From Aphelocoma coerulescens (taxonomy: Eukaryota; Chordata; Aves; Passeriformes; Corvidae), in assembly GCF_041296385.1 (NCBI RefSeq), contig NW_027184085.1, positions 9,481,301 to 9,545,300 of the forward strand: 64,000 bases of DNA. The letters run 5' to 3'. Below the pieces are notes generated by a model, which was not told the origin of the DNA, did not search any database, and saw nothing but the letters and a program-made list of their open reading frames with translations. Below, piece by piece: positions 46,001 through 58,493 of this stretch; the stretch's first letter is position 1; the number at the start of each line of letters is the position of its first letter. Position numbers and translations under genes: made by a program.

Positions 46001-49000
46001 CCTGGCACCAGCTTTCACTGCTGGCAGCCCCAGATTTTGCTGGAGCATCTCATGGCTTGCGAGCCATGGGCCCAGGTGGGATGTGCTCAGCTCTGAGCTC
46101 AGCTCTGAGCCTTTCTTCCCCTCACCCAGAGCTTTTGCAGCGAGGCTGGTTGCAGCCCAAGCCTCTGGGAATCTGCCAGAGCCAGGCATTAAACATGCTG
46201 GGTTTTCAGAGAGGACATCAGCAGAGCACATGGGAGAAGTGGCTCCCTGCCATGCGAGAGGTTAATAGACAGATTAGAGAGGGCAGGCGCTGTTTGTGGC
46301 GAAAGGAAAAGAGCTCTGCCTTTACAGAGTTCAGCAGCTCCATGAAGCGACAGGGATGTAAATATTTGCCAGAATTAGGGAGGCTGTGTGCAGGAGCCCA
46401 GGGAGAAGTGCCCAAGTAGCTCAACATGTTGTTTGGGCTGTTTTTGATGTGGGGCGGGTGCTGAGAGCTGGATGTCATCTGAGGGAGGATGGAGAAGGTT
46501 GGAGCAGGACACCCCACACCCAGAAGCACTGCCCAAAACCTCAGGGCAGAAAAAGCCTTTAATGCTGCTCCCTGATGGCTTTGTTTTCCTCCACTGCCTT
46601 TCTTGCTCTCTCTGTCGGCCTGATGGGCTGGCCCACCTCCAAAGACAGCATTACAGAGTGCCGGATCGATTGGAGCCTGCAATTTTATTTGCTGTCTTTA
46701 AGAGCCTTTGATGGGCAGCATGAGCTGTGCCAGCGAGTGCCTTTCCTGGGAGAGAAGGGGAGAGGACCGAGGTTGCAGGCTACCATGTTCCATAGGGAGA
46801 TGAGGACCCTGCCACCAGCTTGGAGAAGACACCATGGTTGGGTGGGCAAAGAGAGGCCTCCTGATGCAGCAAGGCAGCTGAGAAGGGGTTTGTAGCCCTC
46901 TCCTTTGGTGCCTGGCAGTGGTGGCCGTGATCACCCGTGTGCTGCCATGGTCACAGCCCCACGTGGCACACTGTCCTGGCCCCACATTCTGCCACAGGGT
47001 GAACTTTCTGCCCATCAAGGTGGAAAGTGGGGTAGCTGCCTGACAACTCCTTCCCAGGACGCTTATGGCTCTGGCACTGACGGCTCTCTGAAGGGATGGA
47101 GGTTGCAGGAGTGTCGCTGTGGGACAGCTTGTGTTTGCCCGGAAATAGAGGGCAGAGGCTGGGGTGAGACAGGCTTCATACAGCAGCATCCCTTCGGAGG
47201 ATCATTTTGTCCCCCTTCCCCAGTCTCTCCTTCCACCTCTGGCTTGCTGAAAGACACCAGAGGGTGAGAGGTGGAGCGTGCTGGACACAAAGGGTTGGGG
47301 TTGGAGTTGGGGCCCAGCCTTGAAGCAGAGGAACGGATTTTCACGGCATTCAGTGCTGTGGAAATGGGGCATCTTCAAAGGCTGCTGCAGAGTGGGGATG
47401 GAAGCGGGAGACAGTATGGGCAGCCCTCCCTCCTTCTCCCAGCAAAATGAACCTGGAGGAGTGAGCCCGCCCCAGCCTCCTCAGAGGAGGAATTAGCAGA
47501 CATCACAAAGAGCCAGATCCGGCGCGATACTGGAGACAATGGAGATAAATTATCCTCAGACGGACTAATCGTGGCGCATAGCAGTGCAGCTTCTGGGGCC
47601 GTGCAGGTGGGGGGGGGAGGCCTGCAGGACTTCAGGAACGCTCGAAAAAACCCCGCCTGCTTCTGCCCGGCTTCCCAGTTCCGAGCGGGACAGCTGAGCA
47701 CGAGCAGCAAAGTGGGCGAGCCACCTACGGTGGCATCCCCAGTGTTCCCAGCATCCCCAAGCAGTTTTTCCAGCCCCATCCCGGTTTGCCGGGTGCCGAG
47801 CAGGTGCTGTTAGCCCACAGTGCCACCACGCGGTCACCCGGCACCCAGAGGCTGTCCCCAAGCCCCCTGCACCCCTTCAGCCCCTCCGGGACACCTCCCG
47901 ACCCCCCACTGCACCCCGCAAAGGGCAATGCTGCGTTTGCTCCTGCCTCGCCCAGGGGAGGCAGGGAAGGGGTTAAAGAGCCTGCGGGGAGGAGGACGAG
48001 GATGGAGCTGTAGCAGGGACCAGTCCCTTGTCTCTGGCTTTGCGATCAGCCACTCTGTTTTGATGTGGAGGGCCTGCTTGAATAATTTAACCGGGAGGCT
48101 CATTAACCAGGCTCTGGCCTTCGTCTGTCGGCTGAAGGCTGAAACAGCCATTAGAAGGAACACTCGGAGCGAAGCCGCACAGCCTTCCCTCCCGCCGGCC
48201 CCTCTGTTCCCTCTCCCTCTGCTCCTTTCTCCCTGCTTCCAGGCTGTGCTGCACTCGGCTCCCTTATCAACTGAGGGTGCGCAAACCCTGTGCCTCAGTT
48301 TCCCCTCTGTAGTAGACTCTATAGACTCTGTAGGCTCCAGTCGCAGCTGTAGCTCATTGCATCCCCTCAGATGTGCCCCCGAGTGTGTCGTGCCAGTGAC
48401 ACCTGGGCTGTGGGGCTGAAGAGATGCTGAGGCTCCCAGGTCTGCTCAGTTTGTTTCAAACCCCCTGCCTGGAGAGAAGAGCTTATCCTGGGATATTCCC
48501 AGTGGATGGATGGGGATGAGGATTAACAAAGGAAAGGAAAGAGGGAACACCACAGGTTCACACGGCATTTCCAAGGGGAATCCTGGTGCACATCCAGCCC
48601 AGAGAGTGTATTTTATGGCAAGGCACTGTGCCAGGGTGCTGCTCTTAGCAATCAATGCAAGTTCCTGGGTACAAAGAAGAGTTGACTTCGGTGTCAGATC
48701 AGGTAAGAATTTTACCAACAAGGGCAAAATTTATCAGCTAAAAGGTATCACATCTCATTCTTCGCATGCACTGTCCCTCAGCCTTTTGCAGAGTTTTCCT
48801 GCAGCTCTGGCTATGCTCCTGCAAAGAGCAGAGTGCACTGCATATACGTCCAGGAAAGCCAAGTGCAGTGTGAACACTTCACTGGGTTAAAAATCCTCTT
48901 CTGCCTCTAACCTCTAGGATCAGCGGACGAGGCCAGAGGAAGGCTGCTCCTGCTGGATGCTCTCGTCCTGTCTCCTGTTGCCTCTATGTCTCTTTGGAGG

Positions 49001-49591
49001 CGAGGCCCTGGGATGGGATGTTCTGCCCCGTGCCAAAAGTGTTAACACTGTTAGTCCTCCTGCAGAGCTGGATTTTCTCAGCTGGTTTCAAGTTGTTTCT
49101 CCCCATCTTGCCAGTGGTCCTTCTTCCTCCCTTTGGTGACCTCTGATCATTTGGAGGATCATCCCTCAGTAAGTTTATCACCCCCCAGGGATGTGGCAGA
49201 GAAAGCTGTGAGAGGAGTAGATTAATGGGGTCAAGAGAGAAACACCTCCTCCTCATCACCAACATCTCTGTCACAGCCTTGAAGACAATTTTCCCTGGTA
49301 CCTGCAAACGTTCTCCATCACTCCATCCCTCATTAGAGGCAGTGAGCTGCCTGAGGAGAAGGTGAGCTTTGCTCAGCCCAACCCAAAGCAAGGTGTCATG
49401 GAGGACCTCAGCAGAAGACATGGGACAAACACCCCCCAGATACTTCCAGCAGTATAAACACAGGCCAGGCTCCCCTTGCAAACTCTCCCCTCCCAAGCAG
49501 GCAGCAGCTGGGAGTGGAGGTCGTCCCCTTGCTCAGAACGTGGCGATGACCCCAGCTCAGCAGGTAGTTACTCTTTCTCTTTCCCTGGCAG

Positions 49592-49709
49592 CCCCGCCGA
49601 AGGAGCCAGTGCTGATGTGCCGATCCAACAACTACCCAAAGGGTTTCTACTGCAGCTGGCACCTGCCCACTCCTACCTACATCCCCAACACATTCAACAT
49701 CTCTGTCAT
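49592..49709 (+). CDS. CNTFR: CNTFR exon, first half of cytokine-binding domain D2
   Basis: This 118-base exon follows the acceptor CCTGGCAG and precedes the donor GTAAGT. It carries the first pair of conserved cysteines of the class I cytokine-receptor module, in VLMCRSNNYPKGFYCSWHLP, followed by the TPTYIPNTFN stretch typical of CNTFR. One N-glycosylation sequon (NIS) is present. The first two bases complete the codon split by the 33-kb intron, giving a VG-T-PPKEP junction where human has VGLPPREP. The last two bases (AT) join the first base of the next exon to give isoleucine. The domain contributes to ligand and gp130 contacts in the known receptor complex. Reading on through the donor produces an immediate stop, which is why this exon alone looks like the end of an ORF. 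Confidence 0.97.
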
Positions 49710-50496
49710 GTAAGTCTCTGGGAAGAAAGGGTGCAATGGGGTGAGTTTCAGTCCCTGCAGCCTGCAGCAGGTCTCAAGTAGAGCCACGAAGTCTTGGGGC
49801 AGTGGGTCCGACCTGTGCTGGGCATATGGTATAGGTGTCCCAAAAATGATGGGCCTGGGGGAGGATGTTCCAGGGACACACAAACTGGAAGTTTCAATTT
49901 CCCTAGAGGGGACCAGGAAGATCCCCATCTCCCATGTGTCCTTTCCTTGCTTCCCAAGACCATCCTCTCTGCACCAGTTGTCTGTAGTAGATGTTGTGCC
50001 CACTGTTTTTTGGCACATTTGGCGCATCCATGCTCTTTTCTGCAGTAAGCTGGTTGTGGTTGGGCAGCAGCAGTGTCTCTCACCTAGAACTGGCCATGGC
50101 ATGGCATCATTCCCTACCCTGAGCCCAAGTCTTGGCACAGCCTTTATATGGGCTGGTGCCATGCCTTACCTTCTGGGGCTTGTGTCACCATCAGAAAGGA
50201 GACCTTGTTTCTCTCGTGGGAGGGGCAGACACAAACCCAACCCCAGCAGGGTCCCGTTCTTTCCTTGGGGTCGGCATGAGGACATTCACTGAAGCCTCTG
50301 TGCAGGGTTGGGATAAAACCTCATACACAGGAGCCCACACAATTCCCTGTCAGGAGAAAGCAGCCCTTTGGCCGCAGCAGGGGCTGGTGCATGGGGACCA
50401 TTGACGTAGCGGGGATAGAGCTGCACAGTCTGCCTCCTTCCTCCAGCAGCTTGGGTGCATCCACAGGTAACAGCTCTTCTCACCTCTGCTTTCCAG
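49710..50496 (+). other. CNTFR: CNTFR intron, 787 bases
   Basis: A short intron with donor GTAAGT and acceptor TTTCCAG in phase 2, splitting D2 between its two cysteine pairs. Nothing else is recognisable in it. Confidence 0.95.
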
Positions 50497-50663
50497 ACAC
50501 GGCACGAAAGACATGGTCTGTGAGAAAGATGCCGTTCCCAAAAACAGGTGTCACATCAGATACCTCCAGCTCTTCTCGACAGTGAAGTACAAGGTGACTC
50601 TGACAGTCACGAATGCTCTGGGCAAAAACTTCACCACTCTCACCTTTGACGAGTTCGCCATAG
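50497..50663 (+). CDS. CNTFR: CNTFR exon, second half of cytokine-binding domain D2
   Basis: This 167-base exon lies between the acceptor TTTCCAG and the donor GTAACT. It encodes HGTKDMVCEKDAVPKNRCHI and continues through LFSTVKYKVTLTVTNALG to the DEFAI segment. It supplies the third and fourth cysteines of the cytokine-receptor domain (VCEKD and NRCHI) and its last beta strands. One sequon (NFT) is visible. The first base completes an isoleucine codon, and the final G joins TA of the next exon to give the Val of VKPDPP. The exon lies 787 bases after the previous one. Identity to vertebrate CNTFR is high throughout, with no frame or stop problem. Confidence 0.97.
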
Positions 50664-53600
50664 GTAACTTCCACGGCAGCAACTGGCCTCTCCAGGGCGG
50701 TGTTGGGGTTGGCTTGCTCTGCAAACAGTGTTGTCCATTGGAGAGATGGGGCTGGGAAGCGACTGGCTCTCCAAGTGGAGATTCTGCCTATCTGTGGAGA
50801 CGGGGTCTAAGCATCCTCCCTGTGTCCCTCTCATTCTCATCGCCTTGGTGGCGCCTGAGCATCCTGGGGGAGCCAGGCAGGATGCCCACAGGCAGCCTCC
50901 ATGCTGGTCACATCAGTGGCCTGGGGCCATGCGTGGTCCAACCCCCAGTGGTCCAGATTGCCCATGGTTGCTGAGTTCCTTCCTGTTTGGGATGCTGGGG
51001 AAGCAGCTGCCATGTGTCAGGGCAGAGAGCTGTGAAAATTGTGTGGTCCAAATGGCGTTGCCATTCTTACCCCTCAGAGTGTCCCTAAAGAGAGAGAGGT
51101 TTGGTATTTGTGCTGGAAGCAGAGCCATGGGAATTAGGATTGGAAGAGAAATTAAAATGTCCCATTACCTTCCCTTCATCGTTAGTTAGGATCAAGCTCT
51201 CCTATTGTCAAGTTCCCCCAGCCCTTACCTAATATGCTCCTAAAAACCCTATTCCTCCTTCTGCACCCCTTCACTGCCCCATCAGGACAGCAGAGGCTGT
51301 GCCACATAGGGCAGGGAGCAGCAGGCCCTGTGGCCTGGGGTGTCCGTGTCTCAGGCTGTGCCACAGGGATGCTTCCCAACCATGTCCAGACTCACGGCCG
51401 AGATGTTCCTCTGACTGTGAAGGGCGGGCATGAACCAAGAAGTCCAGTGCCAAACACAGCAAAGCAGGGAACTTCTGCCATCATCCAAAGCCGGATTACA
51501 GCTGGTGCTGTGACATCCTCAAAGAACAGGAAAAATAGGAGAGAATGGAGTTCAGGAATACGCTGAAAAACAATTTGCTGGCTGCATGTGGCAAGTACTG
51601 AACCAGAAAAACAAATAAGTGAATCACTGAAGTGCAGCCAGTGGTTGGGCTTTGCCTCCAATGTGCTACGCATCCCAGCATGGAGAAGCTGGAAGTGCTG
51701 GAGTGCAATAAGAGGAGCTCCACTGCCATACCAGATTTTCCCTTTGTACTCCAAATCCTGGAAAATATCGAACAAAGCACCAGCTCTGAACAGAGCAGGG
51801 AAACAATTTTGGAGCAGGGACTGTCCTGCCGTGTGTCTGCAGCCATGGTCCATACCTGAAGCTTGTGTTCATCAGTGCATCAGGAATGCTGATAACAAGG
51901 CAGGGAGCTTAGCAGGGAAGTGGTGGAATTTCAGTCACTCGGGTGCCTTTAAATGGAAATTGTGTTTGTGGAAGATACACTCCTTAAAAATGAAGGTAAC
52001 CTCCAGCCTGCGTGTCCCAGGACAGCAATTAAGCTACATTTTCCAAGTTCCTTGCATTCCCTCCTGCAGGAGTTCAGGGCACCCTTTTGTAACATCTGTA
52101 TCCCACCCATGCCCTGCCTGGCTTCCCAAACATCTGGTCCTCCATCCAGCACTCAAGGGCAGCTCCCCTGGGGAAGCACACCCAGCTGCAAGCCTCGGGC
52201 ATCCCAACACCAGCACAAAGCTGGATCCAGCCCCACAGTTTGAACTTGGCCCAGGTCAGAGGAGTGGTGAGCAGAGGCCAGCGCTGCCCCAGGCCAGCCC
52301 GTAGCAAGGGTGCTGCCTCTTACATGAGTGCCTGGAAGGGTGCAGAGGGCCTGGACACGTGTCAGCAGTTGCCGTGAGAGGTCAGACCACCCAGCATCAC
52401 CTGGCTCCAGGGTGGCACCTGGGGAAGGGGTGATGGGCTGATGCCAATAGGAAGGGCCATGTCCTGCACCAGCCCACTTCCATAACCACTTCAGTGTCCA
52501 GTGGCCTTAAAATCTCCATATTCTCTATGACTGTGAAATTCTCCTCCTCAGGACTTGGCATGGGTGCCATGCACCAGTGGCACAGGCAGGGTGGTGACAG
52601 CGTGCTGAAGCAGGCAGTCACAGGCTTAGCAGATCATTAGAGCCTCTGCTGCTGCTGAACAACAGCCACCTACCCCGAGTGGAGCTTCTTCTCGTGCCAT
52701 CCTGGTGTTAAAACAAGTGCCCTGCATTGCTGCATTTTGCCACGCGGTTTTGCCCCAGGTTGCCCGCGGTCCCCGTGGAAGCTTCAGTGTCTCTTCCAGC
52801 TGTCTTCTCTGCAGCTGCAATCCAGGACTGTGTCCCAGCATGGGGGGCGCTGGAGGTGTGGATCTAGCATCCAGTAGGTTCTCTGGGGATCTCAGCTGGC
52901 CCGATGATCTCTCATCTTGGAGGTTTTGCTGGGTTTTCCTTTGCTAGATGGAGGGTGGAAACTTTTGGCTCGGGGAAAAGCTGCCGCTTCAGCTCGTTGG
53001 AAAAATGCTGAGTGGGAACATCGCAATATCTGCACACATCCTGCTACAATGAAGAGACAGTGTCAGCCAGGACCTGTGTGATGCTTCTCCTGGAATCCCT
53101 GGGCCATGGTTGTCAGAGCCTGCCTTGTGTGTTTTCCCCTTAGCCTAGAGAAAAACATGATACATTCTGCATGGAGGTTAAAGTGCAGCCATGTAGCCCT
53201 GATCTCCTGCCCTGCTGAGGACAGAGTAACCCAGAGCCAAGGACAGAGCAGTGCAGGGCAAGGAATCTCTCCCTCCCAGCACCATCTGAGCCAGGAGAAG
53301 ACCCTCAGCTGGGTCAGACCACCCACCCAGCCTGGGCAAGCACAAAAAGCCTGCCTGGAAAGGAGTGATCTCCTTTGGTTTTGCTTTTTCACTCCTTTCT
53401 CTGTCCCTGGAGCCCCCAGCAGAAAATCCCTTCCCCAGCCGCTCTGAAGATGGTCTCTAATTGAGTGGAAAATGACTGGTACTTTCTTTTGCTGTCCTGA
53501 GCACATGCCTTGCTGGCAGTCGTGCCGTGCTGGTTATTAGCAGCCACTGCGAAGGGTCACTCTGCATTGTCATTTTCAATGATAACTGGAAAAGCTTTTC

Positions 53601-56600
53601 CGGCCCTCTGGCCCCCATCTCCCACTGGTAGCAGATCCGGACTGCCTTCCTCCTCATTTTGCTCCTGGAAATTGTTTCCATAATTACATCTTCTGCAAAA
53701 GTATTGATATTAATAAAGGTGAGGGGGAGGAGGTCCTGCAGAGCCCTACGGACATCAGGGCTCCAGCCCCAGGGAGGAGGTGGAAAAGGGACTGTAAGGG
53801 AGAGGACCTGGAGGCAGAGGATGATGCCAGGGAGGAGTGAGGTGGTGTGTCAGGAGCTGCCACCTCCTTCATAATGGCTGGCACAGAATGGGAACACTTT
53901 TGGCCCACCAGGACACAACACCACCTTCCTCACTTGTGTTTCAGCCCAAGAGCTGCTTTTTGCACCCCCAGGAAAGCTGGGACACCACCACCCCACAGGA
54001 ACACTGGCATCCTGCCTCAGCACCTTTCTGCTCATATGATCCTGGGGGAAAACATGAGAAGACACACAGCAGTGAAAGGAGGAAGGCAGCCTTGGATGGG
54101 GCCTTGCAGGTGTGGATGCCTTTCCCAAATCTGCTGCCCAGCCCTTGTGTGACCTTGGGAAGGTCATCTGATCCTTCCAACTCCAGCTCTGGGGCGATGA
54201 AGATGCAGAGCATCTCAGAGAAGCTGCGTGATGCCCATGTCTGTATGAAATTCGGAGTCTTTGAACACAGGTATACAGTTGCCTAAGCGGAAGGTCAGTT
54301 CAATTCATACTACTTAGGGAGGCAGAATTAAATTACCTGGACTGACATTTGGCTAAGACATGGAGTTTAATATCCCTCTGCTCATGGAAAATGCCAGGGG
54401 ATATTTAATGGCCGCAAGGGATCCATTTTAGTGCTTGCTGGAGAGACGGGATGGGCGACGGGCCTCTCCATGCCACAGGGTCCCAGCTGCCTTTCTGAAC
54501 TGCCAGATTCATTTTGAGACATGTCTGACAACAGCCAGGGGCGATGGATAGCTAAAGACTCACAGTTAAGCATGAGCGTGCAGCGCCTTAAGGAGAAGCT
54601 GCTCTCTGATGCTCTTCTTGCACTCCAAGCCCTTGCTTAGACACAGGAGCCAAAAACCAAGTGGGAAGAGCTGTGAGTAGCCTCCTGGCCAAGTCCCCTT
54701 CCCAGGAATGTCTGATGATGCTCCCTCAGCTCTGCAGGATAATATTACATCTGGTTTTATAGCCGCTTAACCAGTACTCAGCCTAATGCCCATCATCCAT
54801 TATTATTATTACTATTACTGCTTTTATTATGTTACTGCCTGCAGGCCCTCGGTGAGGACAGGGCTCTATTATGCTGGCTGATGTACAGCCAGACAGCCCC
54901 TGCCTCACCATGTGCAGGCTGAATGGAGGCAGACAAAGGCTGGGGAAGGAGGAGCACTCATCCCTGTCTGCAGGACATAAAGGACTCCTTCAAGGTCATA
55001 CAGAAACTGGGGAGCTGGACTCAGCCCACTCCCCTCACTCCTCAGCTGGCCCCTGTGGGACTAGCCCAGGTGTTTCCCGTGATGAGCACAGCAAGATGAG
55101 GTCTGTCCTAAGAGACATAGGTTTATCCTCTCTGGACTGGCTGCTGGATGTATGGTCCCCTCTTGTGGCTCTTGTGTCCCCACTGCCATGGAAGGACATG
55201 GCAGGTACAGTTTTGGCTTTGTGGTTTTGGAGAGGTTGGCCCTGCTGTGCTCTCTGGCCTGGGCAGGAGTCCTGTGGGTGGAGGCACACATGAGGAGGTG
55301 CCAGGGACTCCTGGTTTTCCTGTTAACCTGCAGTGCTGTTTGAAGGCTCGTAGAAGCCAGGAACACACACATGAAGCCAGGGCAGCCTTCCTCCGTGCAT
55401 CAGCAACAATGTCCAGCTCGCAGGAGAGGGGCTAGGGGTCACATCCCTGCAAAATGGGCAGGTGACTCCCACCTCAGCATCAGGGCACTTTTTCTTCTGA
55501 CTTCCTGTAGCAGTCACAGTAGTTTTTCTCATTGCTGCCCAAACACACTTGCCATGCCCAACTGAATTCAATCATCCCTTCAGGCTGGCGTACTAAAACC
55601 CAGGGCCAGGCCCCCTGTGTTACCCCAGGGAGTATCCGTTGCATCCATCCCTAGCCCAGCACTTTCCTTCCCACTTCCTCGCTGCAGAGCTGCAGCTCAC
55701 AGTCATCTGCATTCGTTCAGCCAAACAGACTTTTGTTTTGCAAACCCAGCCTGCTGAGCCAATGCTGGATTTATACTTCTCCGTATGCGTTTGGACTCCA
55801 AGTCCCTGTCGATGGAAGCTGATGTCCAGCCCCAGCCCTGGGATTCAAAGTGAGTGGAGGAATTGCAGAGCCATCTGGAGCAGCTCAGTGCAGCACAGCC
55901 CCACCAAAGTGTTCCTGCTGATGAGGATAAAGCTGCAAATGGAAAACTGTGCCCCATCCTGCCACAGAAGGGAGTCTGTGGGAGCTAAGAGGTGGCACTA
56001 GGCACCCGTGGTCAGGCTCACCAGCTAACCAGCCACCCCCAGAGCCTCTGGGAGCATCCTCTGAGCATGAAGTGACATGGGGAAGGAGGAAGCTGTCCAG
56101 CCCTCTTTGCACCCGCTGTGACAGAGGGAAGGTGGTGAAAGCCAGGATGGTGGTGAAGATGATGGTGATAAAGACCTGAAGCAGGGTGTGTGCCAGGGTG
56201 CTGAGCAAGAGGAGGCTGGGGAGAGAGAGGTAGTGGTGGGCTGTGTCTCGGGGGAAACACATCCCACCAAGGTAGTCAGGCTGTGCCTTCATTTCAGCAC
56301 TCTCTCTGCCTCACCTGCGGACAAGAAAGCGTGTTCTCAAAGCGTCACAGGCTGGTTTCTCCTGAGAGGAGCAAGCAGTGGTGCTGCAGGGACAGTTGCT
56401 GCGATGCCACCATCATTCTGGAGCAGGGGTGGCAGTGACCAGCTCACATGCGGCTCCACTTGCAGCAGACTGGCCACACATCAGCACCTGATCCCGAGTG
56501 AGGGAAGGATGCCCTTCACGCACAGGGCAGGGCTGCAGGCAGGCAGGCTAGTGAGGGAGCAGCTCACTCACCACCTCCTTCCTCTCTCAGGGTAAGCAAA

Positions 56601-57775
56601 GCCCCTGTGAGGACATCACTTCCCACCCACAGCAGGTGAACCCTGGAGTCAGCATGGAGAAGACCTCTGACTGCAGGGCAGGAGCTCTGCCAGGCAGAAG
56701 GGGGCTCCCCACAGCCCCACCATCCCTCCTCCATCCTTGGGAGGAGACTTTGATGCTGACATCTTGACAGGCTTCTACTCGAGGCAGTCAGAGCCAGGGG
56801 ACCATTGTTCCATCCAGAAATTTTCAGGTCAGGAGGGATCCATTTGCCTGCATGTGGACTTGGAAGGGGATTAAGGGCCTTCCCAGGACATGAGAACTCA
56901 TGTGCATTGCTATTCTTAGAGTGCACAGAGAGCCCTCTTCCACCTCTGGCACAGCTGTGTGCCCAGCTCCCTGTGTCCAGCTCCTTCCTGTCCATGATTA
57001 AAGGATAAGCATGGGCATACACAAATTTTTTCTGCTTTGCTATTGCAGTTGGGAGTTTGAGCTGTCAGGATTTGATCAAACCTTTGGCAAGGAGCAAGGA
57101 CTGCTCTGCAACAGGCAGTGACATTCATCACAGCCTGTCTGTGATGAGCTTCCGGCACTCTGGAAGTAGCTGCAACATCAAAGCACATTGCATAGCTCAC
57201 AGCCAATTAATATTCACCTGAAATACGTGTCAGGTAGCAAGAAAATATCCCCATATCCCAAAAGCAGAGAAGGGCAGTGAGGGTGGAAGGTGACTAGGGC
57301 AATCCTTCCCCTTTAGCAAATATGATGTGCCACTGCCTTGAATCCTCAAAACCCCAGCCCTAAACCCAAGGGCCAAACTCTGCCAGATTACTGTGAGGTA
57401 AGTGGGCTTGAATGTGGGTCAGACTCACAGAAATCAGCAGCTGCAAGGGAAGTGCAGGATTTGGGCTTGGTGGGCTCCTCACCCTGATCCAGTTAGCCCC
57501 GTGTAGGAGGGATGCTCTCTGCCCTGGCCCAGTTGTTTCCATGTGTCTCCGGTGCTGTCACCGCCTTAATGGTGGTATTTTGAGCCAGGACAGCCATACC
57601 ACTGACCTGGACAACAAGAGGTGATTTGCATCTAATTAGTTTGGGAAAAGGAAGCATGTTGGCTGCTCCTCTTGGAAAGCACATGGTGCAAAGCCCAGTC
57701 AGCTTTGCCAAGGGGCATAAAGGAAGGATGCCACATGCAAAGCTTTGCCAACCACCCTCTTTTCTTCTCTTCCAG
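50664..57775 (+). other. CNTFR: CNTFR intron, 7.1 kb
   Basis: A phase-1 intron separating domains D2 and D3, with donor GTAACT and acceptor CTTCCAG. It contains an ATT-rich microsatellite near 54.8 kb and no recognisable exon. A short AT-containing stretch at about 53460-53720 looks less decayed than its surroundings but has no assignable function. Confidence 0.93.
54799..54820 (+). repeat. Short ATT microsatellite
   Basis: An imperfect (ATT)n run of about six or seven units within the D2-D3 intron. Confidence 0.85.
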
Positions 57776-57939
57776 TAAAGCCAGACCCCCCGGAGAGTGT
57801 GGTGGCCAAACCAGTGCCCAATAACCCTCGTAGACTGGAGGTGTCATGGCAAAATCCCTCATCCTGGCCTGACCCTGAATCTTTCCCACTGAAGTTCTTC
57901 CTGCGGTATCGGCCTCTCATCCTGGACCAGTGGCAACAC
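57776..57939 (+). CDS. CNTFR: CNTFR exon, N-terminal half of fibronectin III domain D3
   Basis: This 164-base exon follows the acceptor CTTCCAG and ends before the donor GTGAGT in phase 0. The translation begins KPDPPESVVAKPVPNNPRRL and continues through SWPDPESFPLKFFLRYRPLI to QWQH. It is the inter-domain proline hinge and the first strands of the membrane-proximal fibronectin III domain, which binds ligand. The WSXWS box, the Thr/Ser-rich stalk and the GPI-attachment signal belong to later exons that I could not find before the window ends. This is the last CNTFR exon I can support here. The phase-0 end means the next exon should begin with a whole codon, expected Val-Glu-Leu-Ser by family knowledge. 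Confidence 0.97.
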
Positions 57940-58475
57940 GTGAGTGATGCTGCATTGCCTGGGATGGGAGGGAGACGGGCGAGCTGGTGACTGGGAACAA
58001 GCTGCATTATGAACAAGTGTTCTGGGACAAAAAAGATGTATATTTACTGCCCAGGCAACCTGGACCCTGTTCCTCTCCTTCTCTTTCTCGTTCCTTTTCT
58101 CTTCCTCTCCATCTTTCTTGTGGCTCACACTCTGCCTACAAATGGCTCTGCAGCCTCTCCCTGCTCCGCATTTTCATCCATGGCCCCTATCTACTTTCCA
58201 TACATATGTTCTATATAAAACTTGCCAACGAGATGTAAAAGGCATTTAAAGTATAAATGTCACCACATTTAAATGCGCCTCTGCCACATTTAGATTTTGA
58301 ACTGGAGATAAAATACCGCTCACCATAACTCAGAGCACAGTCGCAGAGCTATTGCTGCGATGTTATCGTATTTCTTACTTTTATTTCTTGTTTCTTAAAA
58401 AAAAGTAGTCAGTGAAGTCCTTGGTAGCCTGGAGGAAAGATTTCATTTGTTACTGCAGGAAGATAACAAGCAGGC

Positions 58476-58493
58476 TTTTTTTTTTTTTTTTTT
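58476..58493 (+). repeat. Poly(T) run
   Basis: Eighteen consecutive T bases. There is no retrocopy or Alu-like element beside it. Confidence 0.95.

Larger units (their letters stand above)
16260..49591 (+). other. CNTFR: CNTFR intron of 33.3 kb between the Ig and D2 exons
   Basis: The intron begins GTGAGT and ends TTTCCCTGGCAG, and the flanking exons join in frame (phase 1). It contains no recognisable host exon on either strand. It includes ancient CR1/L3-like pieces (19.1 and 27.4 kb), a younger CR1 tail (35.8 kb), a 43-base tandem duplication (16.77 kb), short homopolymer tracts and a moderately CpG-rich segment near 42.6-43.0 kb. The remainder is unassigned. Confidence 0.9.

Noticed and set aside
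47820..48419. 199-codon ORF in a GC-rich stretch
   Set aside because: Pro/Ser/Arg-rich translation typical of GC-rich non-coding DNA, with no homology I can name.
51588..52304. 238-codon ORF on the + strand
   Set aside because: It lies inside the CNTFR D2-D3 intron, has no recognisable family motif and no splice-site framework.
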